DNA of 9,447 bases from Oligosphaeraceae bacterium (GTDB taxonomy: Bacteria; Verrucomicrobiota; Lentisphaeria; Oligosphaerales; Oligosphaeraceae). The stretch covers positions 1 through 9,447 of the forward strand of contig JAAYYJ010000231.1 of the NCBI GenBank assembly GCA_012515455.1, written 5' to 3'. The first letter of the stretch is position 1. Each line of letters begins with the position of its first letter. Both the position numbers and the translations under genes were made by a program. The notes beneath the pieces are model-generated. The model worked only from the letters and a program-made list of their open reading frames with translations. It did not search any database and was not told where the DNA came from. Below are positions 1 to 5,760 of the stretch, piece after piece.

Positions 1-1
1 A

Positions 2-94
2 CTGCGCGAAGATTGGTGATAGATTGTCGCCGAAGAGGCGCCGTTCTCGGTTGGCCTCAACATGACTTGGTTTACGCCGGAAGCAGAGATGTAG
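2..94 (+). pseudogene. Possible decayed 3' end of an upstream gene
   Basis: Read in the frame starting at base 2, the sequence gives LREDW, two adjacent stops (TGA TAG), then IVAEEAPFSVGLNMTWF and TPEAEM before a TAG stop at 92-94. The part after the double stop reads like an ordinary protein C-terminus, so this could be the tail of a gene running in from the left that carries nonsense changes. It could equally be chance, because the other two + frames also stay open for 20 to 45 codons here. I do not recognise a family. Confidence 0.15.
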
Positions 95-236
95 CGCCAC
101 CTCCTGGCGAGTATACTCAGCTGAAATCCGGATGCTGACCCAATCTCACCAGCTCCCCCTGCCGGGATTCTTGGTCCTTTACTGAGAAGCAGTTGTCCGG
201 GAATAAGGTATTTGTATGCAATTGCTGACGCGGGCC

Positions 237-265
237 TTGACAAAATTGTCCCAAAGCACTATTTT
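237..265 (+). promoter_or_regulatory. Near-consensus sigma-70-type promoter in a gene-free region
   Basis: A perfect -35 hexamer TTGACA lies at 237-242. A 17-base spacer follows, then TATTTT at 260-265, which matches 4 of 6 positions of the TATAAT consensus. Transcription would start near 272 and run straight into two GC-rich palindromes (290-301 and 309-324). No open frame with a ribosome binding site follows. If active, it would make a structured non-coding RNA or read on towards the gene at 768. Confidence 0.4.
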
Positions 266-288
266 TTGCCCCGTGCCCTTGATTCTAG

Positions 289-348
289 CGGTGGGCCCAC
301 CCCACCGATTGGGGGGACCCCCAACCCTAATTTGGACGCGCGCGCGAG
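289..348 (-). repeat. GC-rich structured repeat, copy A (inverted relative to copy B)
   Basis: Read on the minus strand, this stretch starts with the 15-mer CTCGCGCGCGCGTCC (334-348), continues with a G-run and C-run block ending CCCCCCA, and ends with GGTGGG, GTGGGCCCAC and CG. The same ordered blocks occur on the plus strand at 5015-5076. It holds two palindromes: GGTGGGCCCACC (290-301) and TTGGGG-GGAC-CCCAA type pairing (309-324). Weaker similarity to copy B seems to continue on the low-coordinate side to about 234 (GGGGcAAAAAATAG against GGGGgAAAATAG). This suggests a dispersed intergenic repeat family. No protein is evident. Confidence 0.6.
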
Positions 349-360
349 TGGAGACAAAAA

Positions 361-380
361 CAGACAATAGCAGACAATGG
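361..380 (+). repeat. Two-copy 10-bp direct repeat
   Basis: CAGACAATAG is followed at once by CAGACAATGG, and a decayed third unit starts CAG. It lies between the GC-rich element and the 405-594 inverted-repeat unit. It is short and of unknown meaning. Confidence 0.5.
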
Positions 381-404
381 CAGCAGTTCCATCACTAACT
401 CAAC

Positions 405-594
405 ATGGTTAAGGTGCGAAGATTGGGGGCCGGAAAAAGAGCTTTGCAGAGCGGTTGGGTTGGCCAAGCACCCGGTAGCGTGCTCCTACAGGGCGCGGCG
501 TTGCCGGCACCAGAGCGGTTATGGGTGAATTGCAAGTCTGGACTACCTGCGGCAGTCCGAAAATGCTCATCACCAGAGTTCGCACATTTACCAA
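405..594. repeat. 190-bp stretch bounded by imperfect inverted 16-mers (MITE-like candidate)
   Basis: The left end reads ATGGTTAAGGTGCGAA (405-420). The right end, read inward on the minus strand, is TTGGTAAATGTGCGAA (594-579). They match at 13 of 16 positions. The exact left 16-mer occurs again on the minus strand at 5374-5389, next to the other repeat region, so it is not a one-off. The interior has no convincing gene: open frames of 65-90 codons exist on both strands, but none shows a family signature or a good ribosome binding site. I see no clear target-site duplication, so the mobile interpretation is weak. Confidence 0.3.
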
Positions 595-661
595 AAATCT
601 GACGTACCTGGCGTTGTTGGATAACTCCGCTGACCACCCGGCCAATTTCATTCAGATCGTA

Positions 662-689
662 TTGCACAATTTGCGCCTTGGCATATATT
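662..689 (+). promoter_or_regulatory. Weak candidate promoter for the ceramidase-like gene
   Basis: TATATT at 684-689 matches 5 of 6 positions of the -10 consensus. It lies 16 bases after TTGCAC (662-667), a poor -35. A start near 696 would give a leader of about 70 bases before the ATG at 768. It is the best candidate I can see just upstream of the gene, but it is far from compelling. Confidence 0.25.
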
Positions 690-767
690 CAAATCCAGCC
701 GCAGGATAAATCTGACCAGACCTAATCACCAGCGCCGGCCAGCCGGACAAAACTACCGGAGAACAAA

Positions 768-2297
768 ATGACAGATGTAACACAGTCTCCCCCAGGCGCG
801 GGGCACACCACGACCTTGCGGGTGGGATGGGCAGCTGCAGACCTGACCCCGCCTGGACCAGTGAATATCGCCGCCGGTGCTTCTCTGCGAATATCCGCAG
901 GAGTCTCGGACCCGATTACCGCGAACGTCCTGGTGCTGGAGTCGACAGGCACACCAGGCCCGGGCGAAATGCTGGTTATGGTGGGATGCGACTTGGCCCG
1001 CGCTGAAGAAGCGCTCTGCCGGCGAGTCAGGGAGCTGGTGGCCGAATTGCAGCCGGCCATCGACAGCACCAGGATTGTGCTCAACGCAACCCACAACCAC
1101 GGCGCACCGTGTGTCAGAACCGACCGCCAGCTGGCGGCCAAGCTGGCGGCGCGCGGAGTGAATGTCCCCGCGGACTGGTCATATTATGGCGTCGCCCCGG
1201 AGGCCATGTCGCCCCTCGCATTCCTGGAGTTCGCCGCCCCGCGCATCGCCGCCGCAATCGACGAGGCCTGGAGGAACCGTAAACCTGGCGGAGTCAGTTT
1301 TGGCCTGGCCCATGCAGTGCTGTCGCATAATCGCAATGTGGTCTACAAGGACGGACGGGCCCAGCAGTTCGGCCCGGTGGACGTCCCCGACTTCAGCCAT
1401 ATCGAGGGTTACGAGGACCATTCGGTCGGACTCCTCTGTACCTGGAGCCTGACCGGTGAGCTGACTGGAGTGGTGGTGAACGTCCCTTGTGCCGCCTGGG
1501 GCATGGGACAGGAGATCACCGCCGATTATTGGCATGAAACCCGCAACGAACTGCGGCGGCGGCTGAGGCACTCGGTGCAGGTGCTGCAGCAGATTGCCGC
1601 CTCTGCCGAACAGTGGCCCAGAGTTCTGATTGAAAGCCGGGCCCAGGAACGCATGCTGAAGATGCTGGGGCGCAGCTGGCGGCAGGAACTGGCCATCCGC
1701 CTAGCAGATGCGGTTACCTCCATTCTGCCTTGCCTGCAGCAGCACATCGAGTGGGACCCGGCTTTCGTCCACCGGGTCGAGCAAATCGAGCTGCCGCAAC
1801 TCCAGATAACCGCCGAGATGGCCCGAAGCCGGCAGATTGAGTTCGAGCAGCTGCTGGCTGAATACCGCCAACTGCGCTCGGCCATCGAGGCGCAGCCCGA
1901 AATGCGCAATCAGCCCAACTGGTTTACCAAGATCAGCGGCGTATATTGGCGGATGGCGCGGGCGAATCGCGTGCTGCAGATGTGCGAAAATCAGCGCTGC
2001 TCCTCCAGTCTGCCCGTGACCGTGCATGTCATCCGCCTCGACTCCTTGGCCATAGTCACCCATCCCCTGGCCTTGTTCCTTGATTACGGCATCCAGATCA
2101 AAGCCCGCAGCAAGGCAATCCAGACCTTTACGGTGCAAACTGCGGATGGGCATTATCGCTACCTCCCCACGGAACGCTCCATGGCAGGCGGCAAAAACTA
2201 CGGCTCTGTACCTGAGAGCATCGTTTTCGGCCCGGAAGGCGGCGCACAGCTGGTAGAGGAGACCTTGAGACTGATTGCAAGCCTCTGGCCGGAGTGA
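768..2297 (+). CDS. Neutral/alkaline non-lysosomal ceramidase-like protein
   Basis: This 509-residue protein resembles the neutral/alkaline ceramidase N-terminal domain, in the shorter soluble form that I associate with Planctomycetes, Verrucomicrobia and Lentisphaerae. Characterised family members cleave the amide bond of ceramide, but the substrate here is unknown. Visible blocks are: DLTPPGPVNIAAG (25-37); a zinc-type NATHNHGAP (106-114, H109 and H111); HNRN (187-190); SHIEGYEDH (210-218); ADYWHE (252-257); THPLALFLDYGIQIKARS (431-448); YLPTER (465-470); and GPEGG (488-492). Residues about 265-415 are helical and less conserved. There is no signal peptide or membrane segment, so a cytosolic location is likely, unlike the secreted ceramidases. 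GGAGA at 758-762 supports the ATG at 768. It is transcribed alone and converges on the leftward set, with 105 bases between the stops and no U-tract terminator. The family call is good, the enzymatic call tentative. Confidence 0.8.
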   Translation: MTDVTQSPPGAGHTTTLRVGWAAADLTPPGPVNIAAGASLRISAGVSDPITANVLVLESTGTPGPGEMLVMVGCDLARAEEALCRRVRELVAELQPAIDSTRIVLNATHNHGAPCVRTDRQLAAKLAARGVNVPADWSYYGVAPEAMSPLAFLEFAAPRIAAAIDEAWRNRKPGGVSFGLAHAVLSHNRNVVYKDGRAQQFGPVDVPDFSHIEGYEDHSVGLLCTWSLTGELTGVVVNVPCAAWGMGQEITADYWHETRNELRRRLRHSVQVLQQIAASAEQWPRVLIESRAQERMLKMLGRSWRQELAIRLADAVTSILPCLQQHIEWDPAFVHRVEQIELPQLQITAEMARSRQIEFEQLLAEYRQLRSAIEAQPEMRNQPNWFTKISGVYWRMARANRVLQMCENQRCSSSLPVTVHVIRLDSLAIVTHPLALFLDYGIQIKARSKAIQTFTVQTADGHYRYLPTERSMAGGKNYGSVPESIVFGPEGGAQLVEETLRLIASLWPE

Positions 2298-2402
2298 AAA
2301 AATCTCTGCAGGATGCGGTAGCCGCGAGAATTATGGCCTGAGTGCGCCACCACCGCTTGGCCCGCCCGCCCACCCTGCCGGATGCTCCGGTATGATATAG
2401 CC

Positions 2403-3395
2403 TCAGCCGGTACTCTCCGCCGGCAACATAAACTGGAACTGCTGCCGCACGGCAATCGGGTCATAGGAATTTTTAGCCTGGCGCAGGCCCGGAAGCCCCA
2501 GGTCCTGTTCCCGGTTGATGAATGCATACCGCCCTCCCAGGCGCTGCAGGAGTTCCTGGAACAGAACCTGCCCGGCACCCTTGTAGCTGGTGTCAATTTT
2601 TTCAAAATGCTCATCGCAGGTATTTGAGTTCAACCGGGTGATGATGGAAAAACCCACCAAGACCTGGTCGACATACAAACAGACCCCCTCGGGAGCCAGT
2701 TCCACCACGGCTGCAAAAGTCCGGTCCAGGGCGTCGGCCTCGGCCAGGGTGTAATTATCCATCGGGCGGGCGGCATACCAGCGCTCCGCCAGGCGCCGGC
2801 AGTCCGGGATCAACTCTGAACTGAATTCCCGCACCGAGTGCGACGGATACTGCTGCCGGAATTGCGCAATCAGATTTTTTTTCTTGGCCAGCTTCTGTCC
2901 CTGCAGGGACCGCAGCCGGTCAACTGAATACAGATACTCGCCCAAAGCGCTGCCTTCCTCATCCACCCTGAACCACGCGTGCACTTCCGGAAATGTTTGC
3001 ACATACTCGACCGGGACGTTCCTGACAATCCCGGCGTAGCCGGATTGCCGGAAAGTTCGCATCACCGTGGCTATCAACTCTGGAGAGGGCCAGCGCTCGC
3101 GATTCAATCCGCCCGGGAAGAGCAGCAGGTCTTCGCCCTGATTGCCCGGCAGAGACAGCTCACTGCAGTCATGGAGAGATACCCGCGGCAGCAATGCGCT
3201 AGCGGCGGGAGGGAACCAGAACCACGGCAAGCCTGCATATAGAGCAAAATGGGTGCTGTTGGCCCGGGCCCAAGTGTACAGATTCAGAAAATTCAATTCG
3301 CAACTATGCGGTTCCAAAGACAGAATCAAGGGAACTAGAGCCGGCTGGTCGAAAATATCCAATGCCTTGAGGCTTTCCAGCGGAAAAGAGAGCAT
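2403..3395 (-). CDS. DUF2156 domain protein (MprF C-terminal-like acyltransferase fold)
   Basis: This 330-residue protein matches the DUF2156 family, which shares the GNAT-like fold of the soluble catalytic domain of phosphatidylglycerol lysyltransferase (MprF). Diagnostic blocks are EYLYSVDRLRSLQGQKLAKK (153-172, leading into KNLIAQFR), FEKIDTSYKGAGQVLF (264-279) and INREQDLGLPGLRQAKNSYD (293-312). No membrane segments are present, so it is a stand-alone cytosolic form and not a full MprF. The true acyl donor and acceptor of such stand-alone proteins are unknown to me. The ATG at 3395 is preferred: on the minus strand the preceding gene's TAA stop lies inside TAAGGAG, ten to twelve bases before this ATG. 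An upstream in-frame start at 3506 would overlap the GNAT gene and adds unrelated residues. It is the last gene of the leftward set, and only 17 bases separate it from the GNAT gene. Confidence 0.8.
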   Translation of the reverse strand: MLSFPLESLKALDIFDQPALVPLILSLEPHSCELNFLNLYTWARANSTHFALYAGLPWFWFPPAASALLPRVSLHDCSELSLPGNQGEDLLLFPGGLNRERWPSPELIATVMRTFRQSGYAGIVRNVPVEYVQTFPEVHAWFRVDEEGSALGEYLYSVDRLRSLQGQKLAKKKNLIAQFRQQYPSHSVREFSSELIPDCRRLAERWYAARPMDNYTLAEADALDRTFAAVVELAPEGVCLYVDQVLVGFSIITRLNSNTCDEHFEKIDTSYKGAGQVLFQELLQRLGGRYAFINREQDLGLPGLRQAKNSYDPIAVRQQFQFMLPAESTG

Positions 3396-3412
3396 AAAAA
3401 AAACAACACTCC

Positions 3413-3832
3413 TTACAGGAAGCGATAAGGGACATGCGACTGCATCGGCGTGCCTAATTTGGCATACAGTCCGTCCTTCCCGGGAACGGAAATGCAGACA
3501 ATCCATTCAATCTGGCATTTTTTCAATTCCTCGACCAGGGACTGCAGAATCCTGCTGGCAATGCCCTGACGGCGGTAGTTGCCACTGACCACCATATCCA
3601 GCAGATAGGCATCGCTGACTCCGTCGGAGAGTGCTCGCATCATGCCGATGATTCTGCCCTCAGCAAAGGCACCCATGACTCGAAACGAGTTGCGGAGCAG
3701 TTGTGCCATCTGTTCCTGGTCAACTGGCTCAGTATTGTTAACCCAGCCGGCCTCCTGATACAGACCAATAACCCCCGGCACCACCTGCGGTAGATCAGCC
3801 TCCTGAATCAGCCGTACTACAATTTCTCCCAT
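3413..3832 (-). CDS. GNAT family N-acetyltransferase
   Basis: This 139-residue protein has the typical single-domain GNAT length and transfers an acyl group, usually acetyl from acetyl-CoA, to an amine. The order fits the fold: a first strand VVRLIQEADLPQV (5-17), a central strand MGAFAEGRIIGMMRAL (53-68), then LLDMVVSGNYRRQGIASRIL (77-96), in which RRQGIA is the acetyl-CoA pyrophosphate-binding loop, and a C-terminal GLYAKLG (121-127). The substrate cannot be told. The ATG at 3832 follows AGGTG closely on the minus strand. A GTG at 3871 would add 13 residues (DVQSSSNKYRCA) and is less likely. The downstream DUF2156 gene starts 17 bases after this stop, and its ribosome binding site overlaps the stop codon, so the two are probably translated together. 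The upstream glycosidase ends 81 bases before. Confidence 0.82.
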   Translation of the reverse strand: MGEIVVRLIQEADLPQVVPGVIGLYQEAGWVNNTEPVDQEQMAQLLRNSFRVMGAFAEGRIIGMMRALSDGVSDAYLLDMVVSGNYRRQGIASRILQSLVEELKKCQIEWIVCISVPGKDGLYAKLGTPMQSHVPYRFL

Positions 3833-3913
3833 TGCACACCTGTATTTGTTGCTGCTGCTCTGCACGTCCACCCGGCTGCACCGATGTTGCGCACCTGGCA
3901 GAAGTATGGGCGG

Positions 3914-4804
3914 TTATTCCGCCAGCACAATGCCCAGACTGCAACCGACCCGGCGCTCCGCCCCCCCGGACTGATGGTTGACTCTCCGGACTGCTGCTGC
4001 CGCCGTATCCCAATACACCAGAGTGGTGGAACCGCCGCCGTCCATATTCAGTCCCTCCCAGGCCCCGAAATGGCGAAGCCATTCAGCCACCTCAGCGGTA
4101 GTCGCGCCTTCGCTGTATCCCGCCTGGCGCCCGTCGATAGTCAGCAAGATCAAGTACCGCCTGTCCTCTGACAGACCATACCCGGTACGCGGGTGCAGAG
4201 ATTTGTCCTTGCTGGTCACCTCACCTTTTTCCAGCACGAAACTGAAGCCCGAGACCGCGGTCTGGACCCCGCTGAGATCCGCGTCTGGTCCGACCTGAGT
4301 GAAGGTCACCCGCCCGTCGCGGTACACCAGCAACGAAGGCCCTCGGGAGGGCTCACTGACCAGCTGGCCGTCGGAGATTATCAACCCCAGATTGCCCCCG
4401 TACTTATGATTGAAGGGTTTCTCCCACGGCCGCCAGCCATTGGAATTGACCGCCAGGACCATATCCTGGCCGCGCTGGCGGGCCTGCAGCAGGAATTCCC
4501 GGGTGGTGGTGCGCAGGGTACGAATTTCCAGGCTGGGGTAATCTGGCATTGGCTTGCCCCAGTCCACGTCCCGGCCGCTGGCCCTGAAGCTCAGGCCAGG
4601 GGTTGTCAAATCGACTTGTACGGCGTTAATTTTCAGCGGCCGGGGTTCCTGGGCGGCGAGGGAAGTATGCTTGATTCCTGGGAAAAGAACATTCCCCGTC
4701 TGCCAGTCAAACCGTCCCGCCTGGGCTGAAACCGTACCGGAGGACAGCAACCCCAAGACCAGTAGCAACACCGCCCGGCACAGGAGAAAAAAACGCACTG
4801 ACAT
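3914..4804 (-). CDS. Exported phosphodiester glycosidase family protein (NAGPA domain)
   Basis: This 296-residue protein has the phosphodiester glycosidase (NAGPA-like) domain, named after the enzyme that removes N-acetylglucosamine from GlcNAc-phosphodiesters (the mannose-6-phosphate 'uncovering' enzyme). Bacterial relatives are exported and mostly uncharacterised. The signature GLNMDGGGSTTLVY (251-264) is clear. Before it come LAVNSNGW (117-124), GGNLGLIISDGQ (136-147), HPRTGYGLSEDRRYLILLTI (204-223) and DGRQ. The N-terminus is a signal peptide: basic start MSVRFFLLCR, hydrophobic core to about residue 20, and a likely cleavage after VSA (25-27) before QAG. The ATG at 4804 is preferred because GGAGGT lies three to four bases upstream on the minus strand; the longer frame to 4897 would bury the signal peptide. 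It is the first gene of the leftward set, so a role in envelope glycan or teichoic-like polymer turnover is plausible but inferred. Confidence 0.85.
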   Translation of the reverse strand: MSVRFFLLCRAVLLLVLGLLSSGTVSAQAGRFDWQTGNVLFPGIKHTSLAAQEPRPLKINAVQVDLTTPGLSFRASGRDVDWGKPMPDYPSLEIRTLRTTTREFLLQARQRGQDMVLAVNSNGWRPWEKPFNHKYGGNLGLIISDGQLVSEPSRGPSLLVYRDGRVTFTQVGPDADLSGVQTAVSGFSFVLEKGEVTSKDKSLHPRTGYGLSEDRRYLILLTIDGRQAGYSEGATTAEVAEWLRHFGAWEGLNMDGGGSTTLVYWDTAAAAVRRVNHQSGGAERRVGCSLGIVLAE

Positions 4805-5014
4805 ACCACCTCCAGAATGAAGATTATTGAGATGACCAGGCTTTATAAAATAACTGCTGCTGCCGAAAAAACAAGAGCCGGCACCAATATCCAGCAATTA
4901 CTCCTTAATCAGTCAGCCATTGTTACCAGCCGTCCGCCGGAATGTTCTCGCGGGTGCATCCCGAGCCGCACTTCAGTGCATCCCCCGACTTCAGCACCGG
5001 GACGGGGCAGGGCT
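4805..5014. other. Intergenic leader side of the leftward gene set
   Basis: No gene is supported here. On the minus strand an AT-rich stretch contains TATAAA (4847-4842), a possible -10 for the phosphodiester glycosidase, with no good -35 at the right distance. Further right are two short hairpins: CGGG-TGCAT-CCCG (4951-4963) and GCAC-TTCA-GTGC (4968-4979). These lie directly beside the GC-rich repeat at 5015 and may belong to it. Confidence 0.35.
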
Positions 5015-5076
5015 CTCGCGCGCGCGTCCTTAACGGGCGGAGGCCCCCCATGGTTGGGTGGGCTGAGAGCCCACCG
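5015..5076 (+). repeat. GC-rich structured repeat, copy B (inverted relative to copy A)
   Basis: It begins with the same 15-mer CTCGCGCGCGCGTCC (5015-5029) found on the minus strand at 334-348. It continues with GGGCGGAGGCCCCCCA, then a perfect 7-bp hairpin GGTGGGC-TGAGA-GCCCACC (5057-5075), and ends CG like copy A. In copy A the hairpin loop is missing and the arms meet as a palindrome, so the arms are kept while the loop varies, as expected of a structured element. Similarity seems to continue past 5076 to about 5123, into the first 110-bp repeat unit. Confidence 0.6.
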
Positions 5077-5097
5077 AAATGGCGCAGGGGGAAAATA

Positions 5098-5327
5098 GCC
5101 CATTCTGTCCTTCCTGACCAGGCGGAAAATGCAGTTTACCGAAAACTCTTTGATTTGCCATCCTTTTACCAGAGAGGGACAACCGCGACCGGTACGGCTG
5201 CGTCATGGCCCATTCTGTCCTTCCTGACCAGGCAGAAAATGCAGTTTACTGAAAACTCTTTGATTTGCCATCCTTTTACCAGAGAGGGACAATCGCGACC
5301 GGTACGGCTGCGCCATGGCCCATTCTG
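5098..5327 (+). repeat. 110-bp tandem direct duplication
   Basis: Unit 1 is 5098-5207, unit 2 is 5208-5317, and the first ten bases of a third unit (GCCCATTCTG) follow at 5318-5327. The two full units differ at only four places (5124/5234, 5140/5250, 5183/5293, 5203/5313), all transitions, so they are about 96% identical. The period is not a multiple of three, so the same bases are read in different frames in successive units, which argues against coding. Unit 1 starts beside the GC-rich copy B. Recent duplication of non-coding DNA is the simplest reading. Confidence 0.9.
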
Positions 5328-5629
5328 CTCATCGTGATTACTGCCGGTAACAGAAAAGGAATCATCAGCGAGTTTCGCACCTTAACCATTATGGCAAGAT
5401 TCAGACTCCGACAGCCAGCGGGATTGTGGAGGAGGCTGGACCGCAAAGTTAATCTGAGCAGCAGAAAATCCTGCGGTTTTCAGGGCTTTGAAACTGCCAA
5501 AGCCAGTCCGCTACACCAAATTGGAGCCTTGAATGCGTTCCCATTCATCTGCAAATTCTGCTGCAGAGGCAGAAATCTAAAAAACCGGCTTGATGTTCAA
5601 CCCATCATCTGACGCAGCAGGTAAAAAGT
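5328..5629. other. Gene-free stretch after the tandem duplication
   Basis: I see no supported gene. It contains TTCGCACCTTAACCAT (5374-5389), the exact reverse complement of 405-420. Short dyads are also present, for example TTCTGC pairing with GCAGAA in the region 5555-5577. Open frames across this stretch start inside the 110-bp repeat, lack family signatures and have no ribosome binding site. Confidence 0.4.
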
Positions 5630-5655
5630 AAAAAAATCCGCCGGGGATTTTTTTT
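5630..5655 (+). terminator. Symmetric hairpin with T8 tail before ricT
   Basis: AAAAAAATCC (5630-5639) pairs perfectly with GGATTTTTTT (5645-5654) around the loop GCCGG, and the T-run continues to 5655. The A-run makes the structure work on either strand. The GC part of the stem is short, so it may be a weak terminator. No gene ends just before it on the plus strand. It could end a non-coding transcript from the repeat region, or shield ricT from read-through. Confidence 0.5.
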
Positions 5656-5674
5656 GCCCGCGTCTGCTGGTCAA

Positions 5675-5702
5675 TTCACTGCTCAGGCATTATGTTTATA
5701 GG
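5675..5702 (+). promoter_or_regulatory. Weak candidate promoter for the ricT operon
   Basis: TTCACT (5675-5680, 4 of 6 to TTGACA) is 16 bases from TATAGG (5697-5702, 4 of 6 to TATAAT), immediately downstream of the terminator-like hairpin. The predicted leader also holds a perfect small hairpin, CGGAAA-AACA-TTTCCG (5707-5722), followed by GCGTTTTC. The position is sensible, but the hexamers are poor. Confidence 0.25.
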
Positions 5703-5760
5703 TTTACGGAAAAACATTTCCGGCGTTTTCAAGTTCTTGCTTTTCGGATATGAGGCAGCC

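Noticed and set aside
405..420. Integron attC-type site
   Set aside because: GTTAAGG does not fit the GTTRRRY core, no matching RYYYAAC partner is placed correctly, and no integrase is seen.
395..667. 90-codon minus-strand open frame, with overlapping frames on both strands
   Set aside because: Its start is a GTG without a convincing ribosome binding site, the composition is not gene-like, and it spans the inverted-repeat unit. A degraded gene cannot be excluded.
2378..2390. Terminator between the convergent genes (CCGGA-TGC-TCCGG)
   Set aside because: A 5-bp stem with a three-base loop and no T-run on either strand is too weak to call.
5098..5327. CRISPR array
   Set aside because: Only two adjacent units of 110 bp without spacers; the whole unit is duplicated, so it is a plain tandem repeat.
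4942..5337. 131-codon plus-strand open frame across repeat copy B and the tandem repeat
   Set aside because: It translates the same 110-bp unit in two different frames, has no ribosome binding site or family motif, and runs through hairpin DNA.
5440..5540. tRNA-like stretch on the minus strand (TGGTGTAGCGGACTGGC)
   Set aside because: It resembles a tRNA D-arm by eye, but I could not pair acceptor or T arms and no GGTTCRA T-loop is present at the expected distance.
5265..5612. 115-codon plus-strand open frame
   Set aside because: It starts inside the second tandem repeat unit, with no ribosome binding site and no recognisable domain.
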